Both the position numbers and the translations under genes were made by a program. Shown here in pieces: positions 43,188-53,006 of a stretch of DNA of 64,000 bases. The notes under the pieces are model-generated. The model saw only the letters and a program-made list of their open reading frames with translations. It ran no database searches and was not told where the DNA came from. How positions within the stretch are numbered: the stretch's first letter is position 1; every line of letters begins with the position of its first letter. This stretch comes from Nothopassalora personata (Eukaryota > Ascomycota > Dothideomycetes > Mycosphaerellales > Mycosphaerellaceae). The stretch covers positions 1,178,001-1,242,000 of the forward strand of contig CM066288.1 of assembly GCA_033816765.1 (NCBI GenBank), given 5' to 3'.

Positions 43188-45338
43188 CTAGGCTTTTTCC
43201 GACTGGGTAGTCGGGCGCGGTGGCATCTGGTAGTTCCAGAGCTCACACTCCTTGTCGGTCAGCTGGTGACCTGGCTTGCGGCACTTCTTGCACAGTCTCT
43301 CCTTCATGCAACGCTCAGTCTCAGCGTCGTCAAGAAGAGTGAGGTGCTTGAACTCAGCTGGGCGAGAGTCCCATGGCAGGCGGTCCACCTTGCGGCGATT
43401 CTTTGAGCCGCCTCCGCCAGATCCGGCTGGAGTGGTGCCGTTGGGCTTGTCGTCCTTCTTGTCGTCCTTCTTGTCGTCCTTCTTGGCCGTAGACTTCTTC
43501 TTCGGGTGAAGAGTCTCGGCGACCTTGAAATCCTCCTCAGCCTTGAACAGGGCATCGACTGCTTCGCTGAGGGTCTTAGGGTTTGCTTGCTGATAGCGGA
43601 TCAGATAGCGGTAGTTGAGCTTGCGCATGAGGTTGTCCATAGCGTCTTCTCCGGTCATGCGCATCAAGTTGGCATAACGGCGCCACTCGCGGTAGAGTTC
43701 GGCGAAGGAGTCCTTGGAGTTGTCCTCTGGCTGCTTCAACACAGCCATGTTGTCGCGAGCGCGGCCGACGGGGTTGCGATCGCCGTACCACTCGATGAGA
43801 GACTTCATCATCTTGTTGACTGATGAATACGGGCGCTCGCTTCCGCTCATGATGCCTGCGATGGATGGAACCTTCGGGTTGAGCAGCGCCCAAGCGCCTC
43901 CGTCGGTGTAATCCAGTATGAACTTGAGCACGGCATCCTTGTCACGGAACGTGGTGGCGGCGAGCTTGGTCTCCAGTGCGCTGAGCCACTTCTCAAGCGA
44001 TGGTCCCTTCAGGTCGCCTTCCTTGCTGAGGTCGCCTTGAAACTTATGCTTGGGGCCTTCGACACTTCGGTCCGTCTTCCAAGGACGATCGAGTGACTCG
44101 TCGATGTCCAGGATGTTGTTGAAGTTGATCTTGGTGACCTTCTTGGTCTTCTTGGACTTGCGGCGGCGAGCGCGGCGGTCATCGTCTGAGGACTCGTCGC
44201 TGCTACTGTTGCTGCTGCTGTCACTGCTATCCGGATCGTATCTCGGCTTCCTGCTCTTGCGCTGCTTGCCAGCCCTGTCCTTCTTGCTAACCTCTTCACC
44301 TGACTCATCGGATGAGTCTCCGCCGCTGGACTGCTTGCCAGTCCTGCCTTGGTCCTTCGGCGGTGATGGCTCTCTTCCAGCACGTCGACGAGAGATGGAA
44401 CGTGAGAGCGAGGAGCGACGATCCTTGCCTCGTGCTTCGGTGCGCCCACGCTGCTCGGCTGCTTCGAGCTCCTTAGCATGCGCGTTGCGAAGGGCTTGGA
44501 TGTCGCGCTCGTGATCGGCAACGGCTTCTTCGTAGTTGTCCACTTCACGCTCCAGCTCTCCAATGCGAGCCTCTCGCTCCTTGACCCAGACCATTGCTTG
44601 CTTGGCATGCTCGTACGCTTTCTGGGAGTCAGTTGGAATGGGCAGGGCCTTAAGTGCATCGAGTTCGATCTTGACGGTGTCCAGGTCCTTGATAACTGTC
44701 TCGCGCTCAGCGCTGGCGGTGTCACGATCGGCGGTGACTTTAGCCAGGTGGTCGCGCAGGTCCTTTTGCTGGGCATCGGAGGCCTTCAGTAACTTGTCCA
44801 AGTCCGACACCTGCTTCTTCGCATCCCCGAGATCCTTTTGAACCTTGTCGAGTTCCTTCTGAACTTTGTCTCCATATTCTTGGCTCTGGTGACAGCTCGT
44901 GTACAACATCTCTGCAAGCTTCGAGACGTTGCGGTATTCCTGTTCGCCGCGGCGGAGGATGAAGTGGATGGCGGGAGGTGCGGAAACGTCGCTGCCGTAC
45001 AGCTTCTCGAACTTCTCGATATCGAGTTGAGTGAGGGACTTGAGTGTCGCTCGATAGGTCTTCGCGACTTGTTGTGCTTCCTCGGCTCCCTCTTCTGCTT
45101 CGTCCGTCGCTGCATCGTCCATGTAGTCCACGGCTACCATAGCCTCCTTGCCTTCTTCCTCGATGATCTCGTCGTCGTGTAGGAAATCGCTGATGTTGAG
45201 GTATGGCTGTGGATCAGTGACGGGCTTGCCTAGTTCAATCATCTTCTGATACTGGCGGTCTTGTTCTTGCTCTTGCGTCGCATCGCGACCTTGAGTCTGT
45301 GTGTTGAGCACCGACTCGCGTTGCACCACTGGTCGCAT
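43188..45338 (-). CDS. gag: Gag, unit A (start shortened by nonsense)
   Basis: 716 residues from the ATG at 45338. The longer start used by unit B (corresponding to 45374) is here followed at codon 4 by TAG (plus A45365, G in unit B), a CpA-to-TpA change, so the first 12 residues are lost unless the later ATG was always used. Domains: N-terminal acidic region, long coiled coil (about residues 120-300, with repeated Lys/Asp/Leu heptads), a Ser/Arg-rich basic segment (RRSSLSRSISRRRAG), an Asp/Ser tract, a capsid-like helical region (KWLSALETKLAATTF, SFAELYREWRRYANLM), Lys/Asp repeats, and a zinc knuckle CKKCRKPGHQLTDKEC whose last spacing is six rather than four residues. Forms virus-like particles in the family. 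Confidence 0.9.
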   Translation of the reverse strand: MRPVVQRESVLNTQTQGRDATQEQEQDRQYQKMIELGKPVTDPQPYLNISDFLHDDEIIEEEGKEAMVAVDYMDDAATDEAEEGAEEAQQVAKTYRATLKSLTQLDIEKFEKLYGSDVSAPPAIHFILRRGEQEYRNVSKLAEMLYTSCHQSQEYGDKVQKELDKVQKDLGDAKKQVSDLDKLLKASDAQQKDLRDHLAKVTADRDTASAERETVIKDLDTVKIELDALKALPIPTDSQKAYEHAKQAMVWVKEREARIGELEREVDNYEEAVADHERDIQALRNAHAKELEAAEQRGRTEARGKDRRSSLSRSISRRRAGREPSPPKDQGRTGKQSSGGDSSDESGEEVSKKDRAGKQRKSRKPRYDPDSSDSSSNSSSDESSDDDRRARRRKSKKTKKVTKINFNNILDIDESLDRPWKTDRSVEGPKHKFQGDLSKEGDLKGPSLEKWLSALETKLAATTFRDKDAVLKFILDYTDGGAWALLNPKVPSIAGIMSGSERPYSSVNKMMKSLIEWYGDRNPVGRARDNMAVLKQPEDNSKDSFAELYREWRRYANLMRMTGEDAMDNLMRKLNYRYLIRYQQANPKTLSEAVDALFKAEEDFKVAETLHPKKKSTAKKDDKKDDKKDDKPNGTTPAGSGGGGSKNRRKVDRLPWDSRPAEFKHLTLLDDAETERCMKERLCKKCRKPGHQLTDKECELWNYQMPPRPTTQSEKA

Positions 45339-45604
45339 TGCCAGCAGCGACTGGCGTCCATTCTAACGCACCATCTCGTTACCTTGGGCGCGATGGGGTG
45401 TCGCGCTTGTTGACTTGGGGTGTTGACTTTAACTTGGGCACGTCTTCTCTGCGTGCGTTTGTTGACTTAACTTGAGTGCGTTTGTCGTCGCACTTTTCTT
45501 GGAGTCGCACTCGGCCTGTGGACTCAACGCGCTTGTCGCGTTACTTGATCTGCCCTTCGCAGATCCTTCGCAGCTTGTCTGCGGAAAAGAATGGTCTAAC
45601 AAAG

Positions 45605-45765
45605 TGTAAGGGCACCTGCTTAGGTAGTACGAAGTTGTTAGACAAGCTATCTAAGAGGTGCGCGAGGCGCGAGAAGTTAATATACAAGCCGAGGCACGCG
45701 GGTCGGCCCGGGCCCGGTCACGTAACTCGCCACGTTCACTCGCTGTGCGGCCATGGGCCGTCACA
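45605..45765 (-). repeat. Chromovirus LTR 2 (shared central LTR)
   Basis: 161 bp, serving as 5' LTR of unit A and 3' LTR of unit B. Identical to the outer LTRs, with no duplication of flanking bases on either side. Confidence 0.95.
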
Positions 45766-48700
45766 CCACCCCCCCCTTCAAAACGGTCACTCCTGTGCAC
45801 CGTGTCAAGGGAAGTTTGATGTCCATTTCGCTTGTCGCTTCGGTCACAGTCATCGGTTACCTTTGTTGGTGCCATGCCTGGCGGGTCATCATCTTCATAC
45901 GAGCCGTTGTCTTCTGCCAGAAGAGCCACAGGCACCTGCGCGATCAATTCGCGTGGCCCTCCTGCGGTTACTGGGTTGGACGTAATCATCGCAGCACTGA
46001 GGGTGCCCGCGTCATCAGATGGTGCTTCCTCATTCGCAATCCATCCTAGCGGTGGTGTGAAGCCGGCTGGTCTAGGGGCCGTAGGGTGGTTGTGATGGAA
46101 GTCGGCGACAGAGGCGGCTGCTGTTGCAATCATAGTCTCTGCGGGCTCCCAAGTTAGCTCGTTATCACCTACCCACTTCACGCAGTACTTGTAGATTGGG
46201 ACCTTTCCTCCTGCTGGCGCACGCCCTGGCGGCAGCGACCTGTGCGAGTCCACGACTTTCTCCACGTGCCATTCCTGGTGAGACCCATCTTCGTCCTCCA
46301 CCTCGATTGGCGGAGGCGGAGGGACGACTTGTCCTGTGACTGGGTCGTAGCCTGGTCGCAAGTAATTGGCGTGGAACCCGTCATACAGGTTGCTCAGTGA
46401 GTCTGGCAATGCGACTCGATATGTGTCGTGTGGCAGCACTTCCTTGATCGGGTAAGGACCCGCATACTTGTAGTCCAGTTTCTTAGACGGGCGTGTGGTG
46501 TGCCAGTTCTTGGTGCTAATGTGCACCATGTCGCCTAACTTGTATGCTGGTGCTATGGTCCTGCGTCGGTTGGCATACTCCGCTTGTGTATCTTGCGCCA
46601 TTTGCATGGCGTCTCTGAGTGCCTGCCTGAGTTCATTCATCCGGGCTCCGAATGCAGTCGCCGATTGTGCATCGAGGCGTTGCTTGTGTGGCATGAGTTC
46701 CAGCGGCAGCATGACTTCTGCGTCTGAATACCTCGGGTTCTTGCCTAGCGTTGCCATGAATGGGGAGAATCCGGTAGATTCTGACACGTGGTCGTTCGCA
46801 GTGAACTCTGCTAGAGGCAGCCAATCCGGCCAGTCGTCCTGGGCATAGTTGGTATACGTGCGCAGGTACTTCTCCATGGCCTTGTTCGTGATCTCGCTTT
46901 GCCCATCTGTTTAGGGGTGGTAGCCCGTTGACAGCTTGCGCTTGATGCCTAGTAGCTGGCATAGGCGCTTCCAGAATGCGGAAAGCCATTGGGGTCCTCT
47001 GTCTGTAACGATCGACTTAGGCAGCCCATGGCGGCTGAACACGTACTTGAGGTAGATGAACGCAATGTACTCTGCGCTCATGTTGAGCACTGGGATCAGA
47101 TGCCGCTCCTTACTCAGGCGGTCTGTCACTGTGAGAACGTTTTTGTACTTCTGCCCATCTGCGGTGCAGCGTGCTTCGGGCAGCTCGACTACGAAGTCCA
47201 TTGCGATGTCGTCCCATGTGTCGAGTGGCACTGGCAACGGTGCTAGCAATCCGTGTTCGGCATCCTGCACTGGGTTCACGTTTGTGCACGTCGTGCATCC
47301 TTTGCAGAACTCGCGTATGAAGCGTGTCATGCCTGGCCAGATATAGTGGCGTTTCAATAGGGTGTTGGTCTTAGTCTTTCCTGGGTGACCTGCGGCTGGG
47401 GCGTCGTGAAATGCTTTCACTATGCGGGCATACACCGTGTTGCCTTCATCATCTTCAGCTGGTTCTGGGACATACAGGCTGTAGCCACCTTCTCTGTTCT
47501 TGACGTAGATCATTCCATCTACTGCCATCGCGTGCTTAGGGTCGATCTTGTGCCTGTGGAGCATCTTCACCTTGTCGCCAGCTGCCAGCTGTTGCAGGGC
47601 CTCTTGTGGTTCTTGCTGTTCGTATAGGGATCGGATGTCGCGTTGTAGGTCCTCATCCACAACGCCGGTGGCTTCCGATGCCGCGAGTTGTAGGATTCTG
47701 CTGGCTAACAAGTTCGGCATAAACAATTCGGGTCCTAGCAACACGCGATGCTGCTGCGTGTGCCGGGGATCATCCTCGTCCTTGCGTATCGCATCTTGTG
47801 AGCGGCGGGTAAGGCTATCGGGCTTGCCTCCCTGCACTCCTGGTCTGTAGATGATCTTGAAGTGGAATTGCGATAGGAATTCTGCCCAGCGTGCTTGGCG
47901 CCGGTTGAGTTCCTTCGTGGTCATGAAGTACTCAAGGTTCTTGTGGTCTGAGTAGACGAGCACTGGCTTGCCACTTGGGTCGGCCAGGAAGTTCTCGCAA
48001 TCGCTGCCCACGCAGTCCTTGTCATCGATGTCACCTGCTGCCAGCTCAGGACGCCATTCTTCGAACGCTTTGACAATAGCGAGCAACTCTTTGTCATAGA
48101 TGTCGTAGTTGCATTCCTGGGGTGACATCTTCTTAGACAGATATGCCACTGGTCTCAAGATGCCATTATGACGTTGGGAGAGGACCGCTGCGGTGACGAA
48201 GTCCGAAGCGTCAGTCTCAAGCACTGTCTCCAGCCCATGCTGGAAGACTGCGAGGATTTCTCCTTCTGCATCGGTGAATGCTTTCTTGAGGCCGTCGAAC
48301 GCTGCTTGGCACTCTGCCGTCCATTGCCATGGCACGTCTTTCTTGGTGAGGCGGGTAAGCGGCAGTGTTATCTTGCTGTAGTTCTTGATGAATCGTCGAT
48401 AGAAGCCAGCGAATCCGTTGAATGCAAGCACATCCGTGACATTACGAGGTGTTTCCCATTCTTGCACTGCTCTCACCTTCTCCGGGCACATGGAGATGCC
48501 GTCCTTGCCAATAATAAGGCCAAGGTACTTGGTCGATTGGGTGTGGAATTCACACTTCTTAATATCAAGTTGCAGGCCTGCGTCTCTGCAGCGCCCTAGC
48601 ACCTTCTTCACATGTCCAATGTGCTCTTCAAGCGTGTCGCTAAAGATGAGGATATCATCTAGATAGGCTGATGCAAAGTCATCTAGGAACTCCCGTAGCG

Positions 48701-50420
48701 TGTCGTTCACATAAGCTTGGAACGTTCCTGGGGCGTTGCATAGGCCGAATGGCATGACTAGACATTCGAACTGCCCATAGCGGGTAGTGAACGCTGTCAT
48801 CCACTCATGCCCCTTTGCGATGCGGATGCGGTTGAATGCTGCAATCACATCTAGCTTCGTAAACCACTTCTTTCCTGCGATGCGGTTCAAGGTGTCCTGC
48901 ATCAGGGGAATAGGGTATCTTGACTTGATGGTAAGTGCATTGAGGGCTCTGTAATCAACACATACTCTCAACCCACCTCCTGGCTTCTTGACGATAAGGC
49001 ACGGAGATGCAGCATCGGCGCGGCCTTCATTCTTACGGATCTTGCCTTGGGCGATCTGTTCGTCAGTCCAGTGCTTGATGATCTCGTCTTCTTGCTTAGA
49101 CATGCGGTATGGTCGCTTGAAGGGTGGCACGGCATCGGGTTTCAGCTTGATCTCATGGTCAATCCCAGGCCGGTGTGGCGGAAGCTCTTCTGAAGCCTTC
49201 TTCGAGAAGCAATCAGCGAACTCGTGGTATGTTGGCATAAGGTGGTCCTTTGGATCGATCTCTTGGTCGTTGACTTTCATGAACTTGTCCACGTCTGCTT
49301 GTGCGTGCATCTTGCAGGAACGGAGTGTTGGGGCTACACGTTCTGATGCTGGTATGAATGCAGCGGCACGCGCGTTCAGCCTTGAGATCGTCTTTTCGTC
49401 TGACAGCATCTTACAGTTGCCTCCAGCAACTGTCTTCATGTTGTGCGCCGTCATGGCGCAAGCGGCAAGCGAGTCGCCCGCTCGCTGCTGCTCCACCTTG
49501 GGGTCATAGACATACATCAGGTGAACTTGCGCGCCCTTTTGCTTGGCGAGGCGCACGAAGTAGTCTGCATTGACTTCTTTGATGTCGATGTTCTTCTTAG
49601 GCTCTTCTGCTTGTTGAGCTGCGGCTTCGGCAGCTGCTGCTACTGCTGCTGCCACAGCGGCCTTTGCTTCCTTTGCTTCGAGTCTCTTAGCAGCCCGGCG
49701 AACTTTTCCAGGGCCGCGCGTTGTCATGCGCTTGATGGTGTCTTCGCCGTCAGCCGGCAGTGGCAGACGGGCGTGCTGCCAAGTGACATCTCCTTCGTCA
49801 TCTTCTTCCACGGTTGCCGAGCGGTACTTGCTAGGAAGCTCCTCGTGGGTCTGGAACGTAAGGACTGGGTTCTGGTCTTGATCATTGACTGACTGCACCC
49901 ACGTCGCTTCCTTTCCGGACAGGCAGTTGTCCTTGCAGTGTTGAGAATCGAGCGTCATAGTGCCGGACTCATAATGCAGGCCTGGTTGATGCTTGTCGTG
50001 CCATGGTCTCCCGAAGACGATGTCGTATTCGAGGTTGGTGAGCCAGGCATTGATCACTTCGGAGTGCCCGTTGATCTCCAGGGTGAGCTCCGTACGGTAT
50101 TCGATCATTTGCTTTGCAGTGGACATGTCGGCGAGGCCCAGTGCCAATGGGCTGTCCAGCTTCGAGAGTGGCAGGTCATTCTTTCGCGCATATACGATGT
50201 CAACGTAGTTTGAATTGGCTCCGTCATCAAGGAATGAGAATGCATATTTTCCATTCGCTGTGCAAGGCACCACTAGGTGTGATCCTATTACAGGGTTGTG
50301 CTCTATGTGCACCATTCGTAAGGAATGGGATGATATTCTGAGATCACCTTCCCCAATCCCTTCTGACTTCGGCCTTGACGTTGACGTGTTCGTATCCAGT
50401 CCACTGGTTGTTGCGCTCAA
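45651..50420 (-). pseudogene. pol: Pol polyprotein, unit B (nonsense before integrase Glu)
   Basis: Identical layout to unit A but codon 1170 is TAA (46911-46913) in place of CAA, a CpA-to-TpA change. It falls just after STGYHP, before the QTDGQSE segment that supplies the catalytic Glu of integrase. The truncated product therefore lacks the integrase C-terminal half, GPY/F module and chromodomain; the frame continues open to 45651. A second missense change (plus G50013 in place of C) makes the protease-region motif VFGRPW instead of VLGRPW. Two silent differences (A48561, A49035) are also RIP-type. Confidence 0.93.
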
Positions 50421-50428
50421 CGAGTGGA

Positions 50429-52615
50429 CTAGGCTTTTTCCGACTGGGTAGTCGGGCGCGGTGGCATCTGGTAGTTCCAGAGCTCACACTCCTTGTCGGT
50501 CAGCTGGTGACCTGGCTTGCGGCACTTCTTGCACAGTCTCTCCTTCATGCAACGCTCAGTCTCAGCGTCGTCAAGAAGAGTGAGGTGCTTGAACTCAGCT
50601 GGGCGAGAGTCCCATGGCAGGCGGTCCACCTTGCGGCGATTCTTTGAGCCGCCTCCGCCAGATCCGGCTGGAGTGGTGCCGTTGGGCTTGTCGTCCTTCT
50701 TGTCGTCCTTCTTGTCGTCCTTCTTGGCCGTAGACTTCTTCTTCGGGTGAAGAGTCTCGGCGACCTTGAAATCCTCCTCAGCCTTGAACAGGGCATCGAC
50801 TGCTTCGCTGAGGGTCTTAGGGTTTGCTTGCTGATAGCGGATCAGATAGCGGTAGTTGAGCTTGCGCATGAGGTTGTCCATAGCGTCTTCTCCGGTCATG
50901 CGCATCAAGTTGGCATAACGGCGCCACTCGCGGTAGAGTTCGGCGAAGGAGTCCTTGGAGTTGTCCTCTGGCTGCTTCAACACAGCCATGTTGTCGCGAG
51001 CGCGGCCGACGGGGTTGCGATCGCCGTACCACTCGATGAGAGACTTCATCATCTTGTTGACTGATGAATACGGGCGCTCGCTTCCGCTCATGATGCCTGC
51101 GATGGATGGAACCTTCGGGTTGAGCAGCGCCCAAGCGCCTCCGTCGGTGTAATCCAGTATGAACTTGAGCACGGCATCCTTGTCACGGAACGTGGTGGCG
51201 GCGAGCTTGGTCTCCAGTGCGCTGAGCCACTTCTCAAGCGATGGTCCCTTCAGGTCGCCTTCCTTGCTGAGGTCGCCTTGAAACTTATGCTTGGGGCCTT
51301 CGACACTTCGGTCCGTCTTCCAAGGACGATCGAGTGACTCGTCGATGTCCAGGATGTTGTTGAAGTTGATCTTGGTGACCTTCTTGGTCTTCTTGGACTT
51401 GCGGCGGCGAGCGCGGCGGTCATCGTCTGAGGACTCGTCGCTGCTACTGTTGCTGCTGCTGTCACTGCTATCCGGATCGTATCTCGGCTTCCTGCTCTTG
51501 CGCTGCTTGCCAGCCCTGTCCTTCTTGCTAACCTCTTCACCTGACTCATCGGATGAGTCTCCGCCGCTGGACTGCTTGCCAGTCCTGCCTTGGTCCTTCG
51601 GCGGTGATGGCTCTCTTCCAGCACGTCGACGAGAGATGGAACGTGAGAGCGAGGAGCGACGATCCTTGCCTCGTGCTTCGGTGCGCCCACGCTGCTCGGC
51701 TGCTTCGAGCTCCTTAGCATGCGCGTTGCGAAGGGCTTGGATGTCGCGCTCGTGATCGGCAACGGCTTCTTCGTAGTTGTCCACTTCACGCTCCAGCTCT
51801 CCAATGCGAGCCTCTCGCTCCTTGACCCAGACCATTGCTTGCTTGGCATGCTCGTACGCTTTCTGGGAGTCAGTTGGAATGGGCAGGGCCTTAAGTGCAT
51901 CGAGTTCGATCTTGACGGTGTCCAGGTCCTTGATAACTGTCTCGCGCTCAGCGCTGGCGGTGTCACGATCGGCGGTGACTTTAGCCAGGTGGTCGCGCAG
52001 GTCCTTTTGCTGGGCATCGGAGGCCTTCAGTAACTTGTCCAAGTCCGACACCTGCTTCTTCGCATCCCCGAGATCCTTTTGAACCTTGTCGAGTTCCTTC
52101 TGAACTTTGTCTCCATATTCTTGGCTCTGGTGACAGCTCGTGTACAACATCTCTGCAAGCTTCGAGACGTTGCGGTATTCCTGTTCGCCGCGGCGGAGGA
52201 TGAAGTGGATGGCGGGAGGTGCGGAAACGTCGCTGCCGTACAGCTTCTCGAACTTCTCGATATCGAGTTGAGTGAGGGACTTGAGTGTCGCTCGATAGGT
52301 CTTCGCGACTTGTTGTGCTTCCTCGGCTCCCTCTTCTGCTTCGTCCGTCGCTGCATCGTCCATGTAGTCCACGGCTACCATAGCCTCCTTGCCTTCTTCC
52401 TCGATGATCTCGTCGTCGTGTAGGAAATCGCTGATGTTGAGGTATGGCTGTGGATCAGTGACGGGCTTGCCTAGTTCAATCATCTTCTGATACTGGCGGT
52501 CTTGTTCTTGCTCTTGCGTCGCATCGCGACCTTGAGTCTGTGTGTTGAGCACCGACTCGCGTTGCACCACTGGTCGCATTGCCAGCAGCGACTGGCGTCC
52601 ATTCTGACGCACCAT
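50429..52615 (-). CDS. gag: Gag, unit B (full length)
   Basis: 728 residues from the ATG at 52615 (MVRQNGRQSLLAM), otherwise the same as unit A Gag: coiled coil, Ser/Arg-rich basic stretch, Asp/Ser tract, capsid-like region and a CX2CX4HX6C knuckle near the C-terminus. The gag stop is at 50429-50431; the preceding sense sequence tcggaaaaagcctag allows a -1 slip on AAA into pol. A 230-nt leader with repeated gtcaac-type words separates it from the 5' LTR. Confidence 0.92.
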   Translation of the reverse strand: MVRQNGRQSLLAMRPVVQRESVLNTQTQGRDATQEQEQDRQYQKMIELGKPVTDPQPYLNISDFLHDDEIIEEEGKEAMVAVDYMDDAATDEAEEGAEEAQQVAKTYRATLKSLTQLDIEKFEKLYGSDVSAPPAIHFILRRGEQEYRNVSKLAEMLYTSCHQSQEYGDKVQKELDKVQKDLGDAKKQVSDLDKLLKASDAQQKDLRDHLAKVTADRDTASAERETVIKDLDTVKIELDALKALPIPTDSQKAYEHAKQAMVWVKEREARIGELEREVDNYEEAVADHERDIQALRNAHAKELEAAEQRGRTEARGKDRRSSLSRSISRRRAGREPSPPKDQGRTGKQSSGGDSSDESGEEVSKKDRAGKQRKSRKPRYDPDSSDSSSNSSSDESSDDDRRARRRKSKKTKKVTKINFNNILDIDESLDRPWKTDRSVEGPKHKFQGDLSKEGDLKGPSLEKWLSALETKLAATTFRDKDAVLKFILDYTDGGAWALLNPKVPSIAGIMSGSERPYSSVNKMMKSLIEWYGDRNPVGRARDNMAVLKQPEDNSKDSFAELYREWRRYANLMRMTGEDAMDNLMRKLNYRYLIRYQQANPKTLSEAVDALFKAEEDFKVAETLHPKKKSTAKKDDKKDDKKDDKPNGTTPAGSGGGGSKNRRKVDRLPWDSRPAEFKHLTLLDDAETERCMKERLCKKCRKPGHQLTDKECELWNYQMPPRPTTQSEKA

Positions 52616-52812
52616 CTCGTTACCTTGGGCGCGATGGGGTGTCGCGCTTGTTGACTTGGGGTGTTGACTTTAACTTGGGCACGTCTTCTCTGCGTGCGTT
52701 TGTTGACTTAACTTGAGTGCGTTTGTCGTCGCACTTTTCTTGGAGTCGCACTCGGCCTGTGGACTCAACGCGCTTGTCGCGTTACTTGATCTGCCCTTCG
52801 CAGATCCTTCGC

Positions 52813-52845
52813 AGCTTGTCTGCGGAAAAGAATGGTCTAACAAAG
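52813..52845 (-). promoter_or_regulatory. Primer-binding site region, self-priming type
   Basis: The sense sequence right after the 5' LTR is ctttgttagacc. It does not begin TGG, so it does not fit an ordinary tRNA 3' end. Instead gtctaacaa in the LTR (sense, plus 52876-52884) pairs with ttgttagac here, and agcttgtct in the LTR (plus 52881-52889) pairs with agacaagct at plus 52813-52821. The same layout is present in unit A at 45572-45604. This matches the Tf1/sushi mode, where the RNA 5' end primes on the PBS. Confidence 0.6.
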
Positions 52846-53006
52846 TGTAAGGGCACCTGCTTAGGTAGTACGAAGTTGTTAGACAAGCTATCTAAGAGGT
52901 GCGCGAGGCGCGAGAAGTTAATATACAAGCCGAGGCACGCGGGTCGGCCCGGGCCCGGTCACGTAACTCGCCACGTTCACTCGCTGTGCGGCCATGGGCC
53001 GTCACA
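52846..53006 (-). repeat. Chromovirus LTR 3 (5' LTR of unit B)
   Basis: 161 bp, immediately followed by the TAGAG duplication. The sense TATA box tgtatattaac is at plus 52917-52927, about 30 nt before the inferred transcript start. Confidence 0.95.

Larger units (their letters stand above)
38364..53006 (-). mobile_element. Tandem dimer of a Ty3/Gypsy chromovirus
   Basis: LTR-internal-LTR-internal-LTR: three identical 161-bp LTRs at 38364, 45605 and 52846 with an exact spacing of 7241 bp, flanked by one 5-bp duplication TAGAG (38359-38363 and 53007-53011). It sits in the gag of the Copia element. Composition is normal: CA/TG are abundant, so it is essentially not RIPped. Each unit has gag and pol on the minus strand; pol ends in a chromodomain. 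A single unit with both LTRs is 7402 bp. Confidence 0.95.

Noticed and set aside
44009..44776. 255-residue minus-strand frame inside gag (repeated at 51250-52017)
   Set aside because: Alternative frame of the Gag coiled-coil/SR region; Arg/Ser-rich shadow duplicated with the element.
45651..46877. 408-residue frame with chromodomain as a separate gene
   Set aside because: It is the continuation of unit B pol after a single nonsense codon at 46911-46913, not an independent gene.
38364..53006. Two independent adjacent insertions
   Set aside because: Only one outer duplication (TAGAG) exists and the central LTR is shared without flanking duplication.
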